From an uncultured Eubacteriales bacterium (GTDB lineage: Bacteria > Bacillota > Clostridia > Oscillospirales > Oscillospiraceae): a DNA stretch of 6,436 nt. A program made the translations under genes and the position numbers. The stretch spans positions 1 through 6,436 of the forward strand of contig CABPXX010000083.1 in assembly GCA_902461475.1 (NCBI GenBank), read 5' to 3'. Under the pieces are notes generated by a model, which was not told the origin of the DNA, searched no databases, and saw only the letters and a list, made by a program, of their open reading frames with translations. Numbering within the stretch: position 1 is the first letter of the stretch; the number at the start of each line of letters is the position of its first letter. Shown here one piece after another: positions 5,988 to 6,436 of this stretch.

Positions 5988-6436
5988 ATGTCCCTGACGG
6001 TAGACATCGAAAAACAGCTGGGGAAGTTTCGGCTCCAGGTCTCCTTTACTGCCCCTTTGGAGGAGGTGACCGGACTGCTGGGTGCCTCAGGCAGCGGCAA
6101 GACGGTGACCCTGCGGTGTATTGCCGGACTGCTCACCCCGGACGCAGGTCACATCGAACTAGACGGTCGAGTGCTGTTTGACCACAAACAGGGGGTGAAC
6201 CTGCCGCCCCAGCAGCGGAAGGTGGGGTATCTCTTCCAGCAGTACGCCCTCTTTCCCCACTACACCGTGGAACAGAATATTGCCGTGGCCACCCGGGACC
6301 AAACGGCGGTGGAGGAGCTGCTACGCCGCTTTCAGTTGCAGGAGCACCGACACAAGCGCCCCCGTCAGCTCTCAGGGGGACAGCAGCAGCGGGTGGCTCT
6401 GGCCCGGATCCTGGGCGCTCAGCCCCCTGGGAAACT
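5988..6436 (+). CDS. modC: Molybdate ABC transporter ATP-binding protein ModC, 3' partial
   Basis: This is the ATPase that powers the ModAB importer at the inner face of the membrane. The frame is open from the ATG at 5988 to the window edge, giving 149 residues plus two bases. Seen: Walker A GASGSGKT at 32-39, RCIAGLLTPDAGHIELDG at 43-60, the Q-loop region VGYLFQQYALFPH at 79-91, and the ABC signature LSGGQQQRVALARIL at 128-142. The Walker B motif, H-loop and any C-terminal molybdate-binding (MOP/TOBE) domain would lie beyond the window. The short N-terminal strand (SLTVDIEKQLGKFRLQVSF) is typical of ModC rather than of other importer ATPases, and the position directly after modB agrees. The last visible residues, GAQPPGK, are slightly unusual after the signature (see findings). 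Confidence 0.94.
   Translation, partial: MSLTVDIEKQLGKFRLQVSFTAPLEEVTGLLGASGSGKTVTLRCIAGLLTPDAGHIELDGRVLFDHKQGVNLPPQQRKVGYLFQQYALFPHYTVEQNIAVATRDQTAVEELLRRFQLQEHRHKRPRQLSGGQQQRVALARILGAQPPGK

Noticed and set aside
1..6436. CRISPR array, tRNA/rRNA gene, insertion sequence or phage element
   Set aside because: No spaced direct repeats, cloverleaf-like segments, transposase-like proteins or terminal inverted repeats were seen, and coding sequence occupies essentially the whole window.

Overview
The window reads as one uninterrupted, single-direction (+ strand) operon segment for molybdenum cofactor (Moco) synthesis and molybdate uptake. Ten genes are packed with almost no space between them. 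The first (a molybdopterin-binding protein) and the last (modC) are cut by the window edges. The order is: molybdopterin-binding protein with a Cys-rich tail, moeA, moaC, mobB, moaA, MOSC-domain protein, mogA/moaB, modA, modB, modC.

Organism: base composition is GC-rich, with strong G/C preference at third codon positions and clear GGAGG-type ribosome binding sites. ModA carries a lipoprotein-type signal rather than a free periplasmic one, which fits a monoderm. Gene content and protein character (SPLDGYA-type MoeA, stand-alone MOSC next to MogA, Cys-tailed MoeA paralogue) suggest a GC-rich gut-type Clostridia/Oscillospiraceae relative. This is inference from protein character, not from a search.

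Layout: 1-370 is the C-terminal part of the molybdopterin-binding protein. 380-2083 holds moeA and moaC. 2067-3550 holds mobB and moaA, coupled by overlaps. 3556-4493 holds the MOSC protein and mogA, coupled by an ATGA overlap. 4490-6436 holds modABC, with modA again overlapping the previous stop. No gap exceeds 18 bases, so there is no room for an internal terminator and no obvious internal promoter. The control region must lie upstream of base 1.

How the genes work together: ModABC imports molybdate. MoaA and MoaC convert GTP to cyclic pyranopterin monophosphate. MogA adenylylates molybdopterin and MoeA inserts molybdate. MobB is an accessory GTPase of the dinucleotide step. The MOSC protein and the Cys-tailed MoeA-like protein are the least understood members, plausibly acting on finished cofactor. 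Molybdopterin synthase (MoaD/MoaE), its activating enzyme and MobA are not in the window. I see no undescribed system here; the locus is a compact version of a known pathway, with a few points worth a second look.
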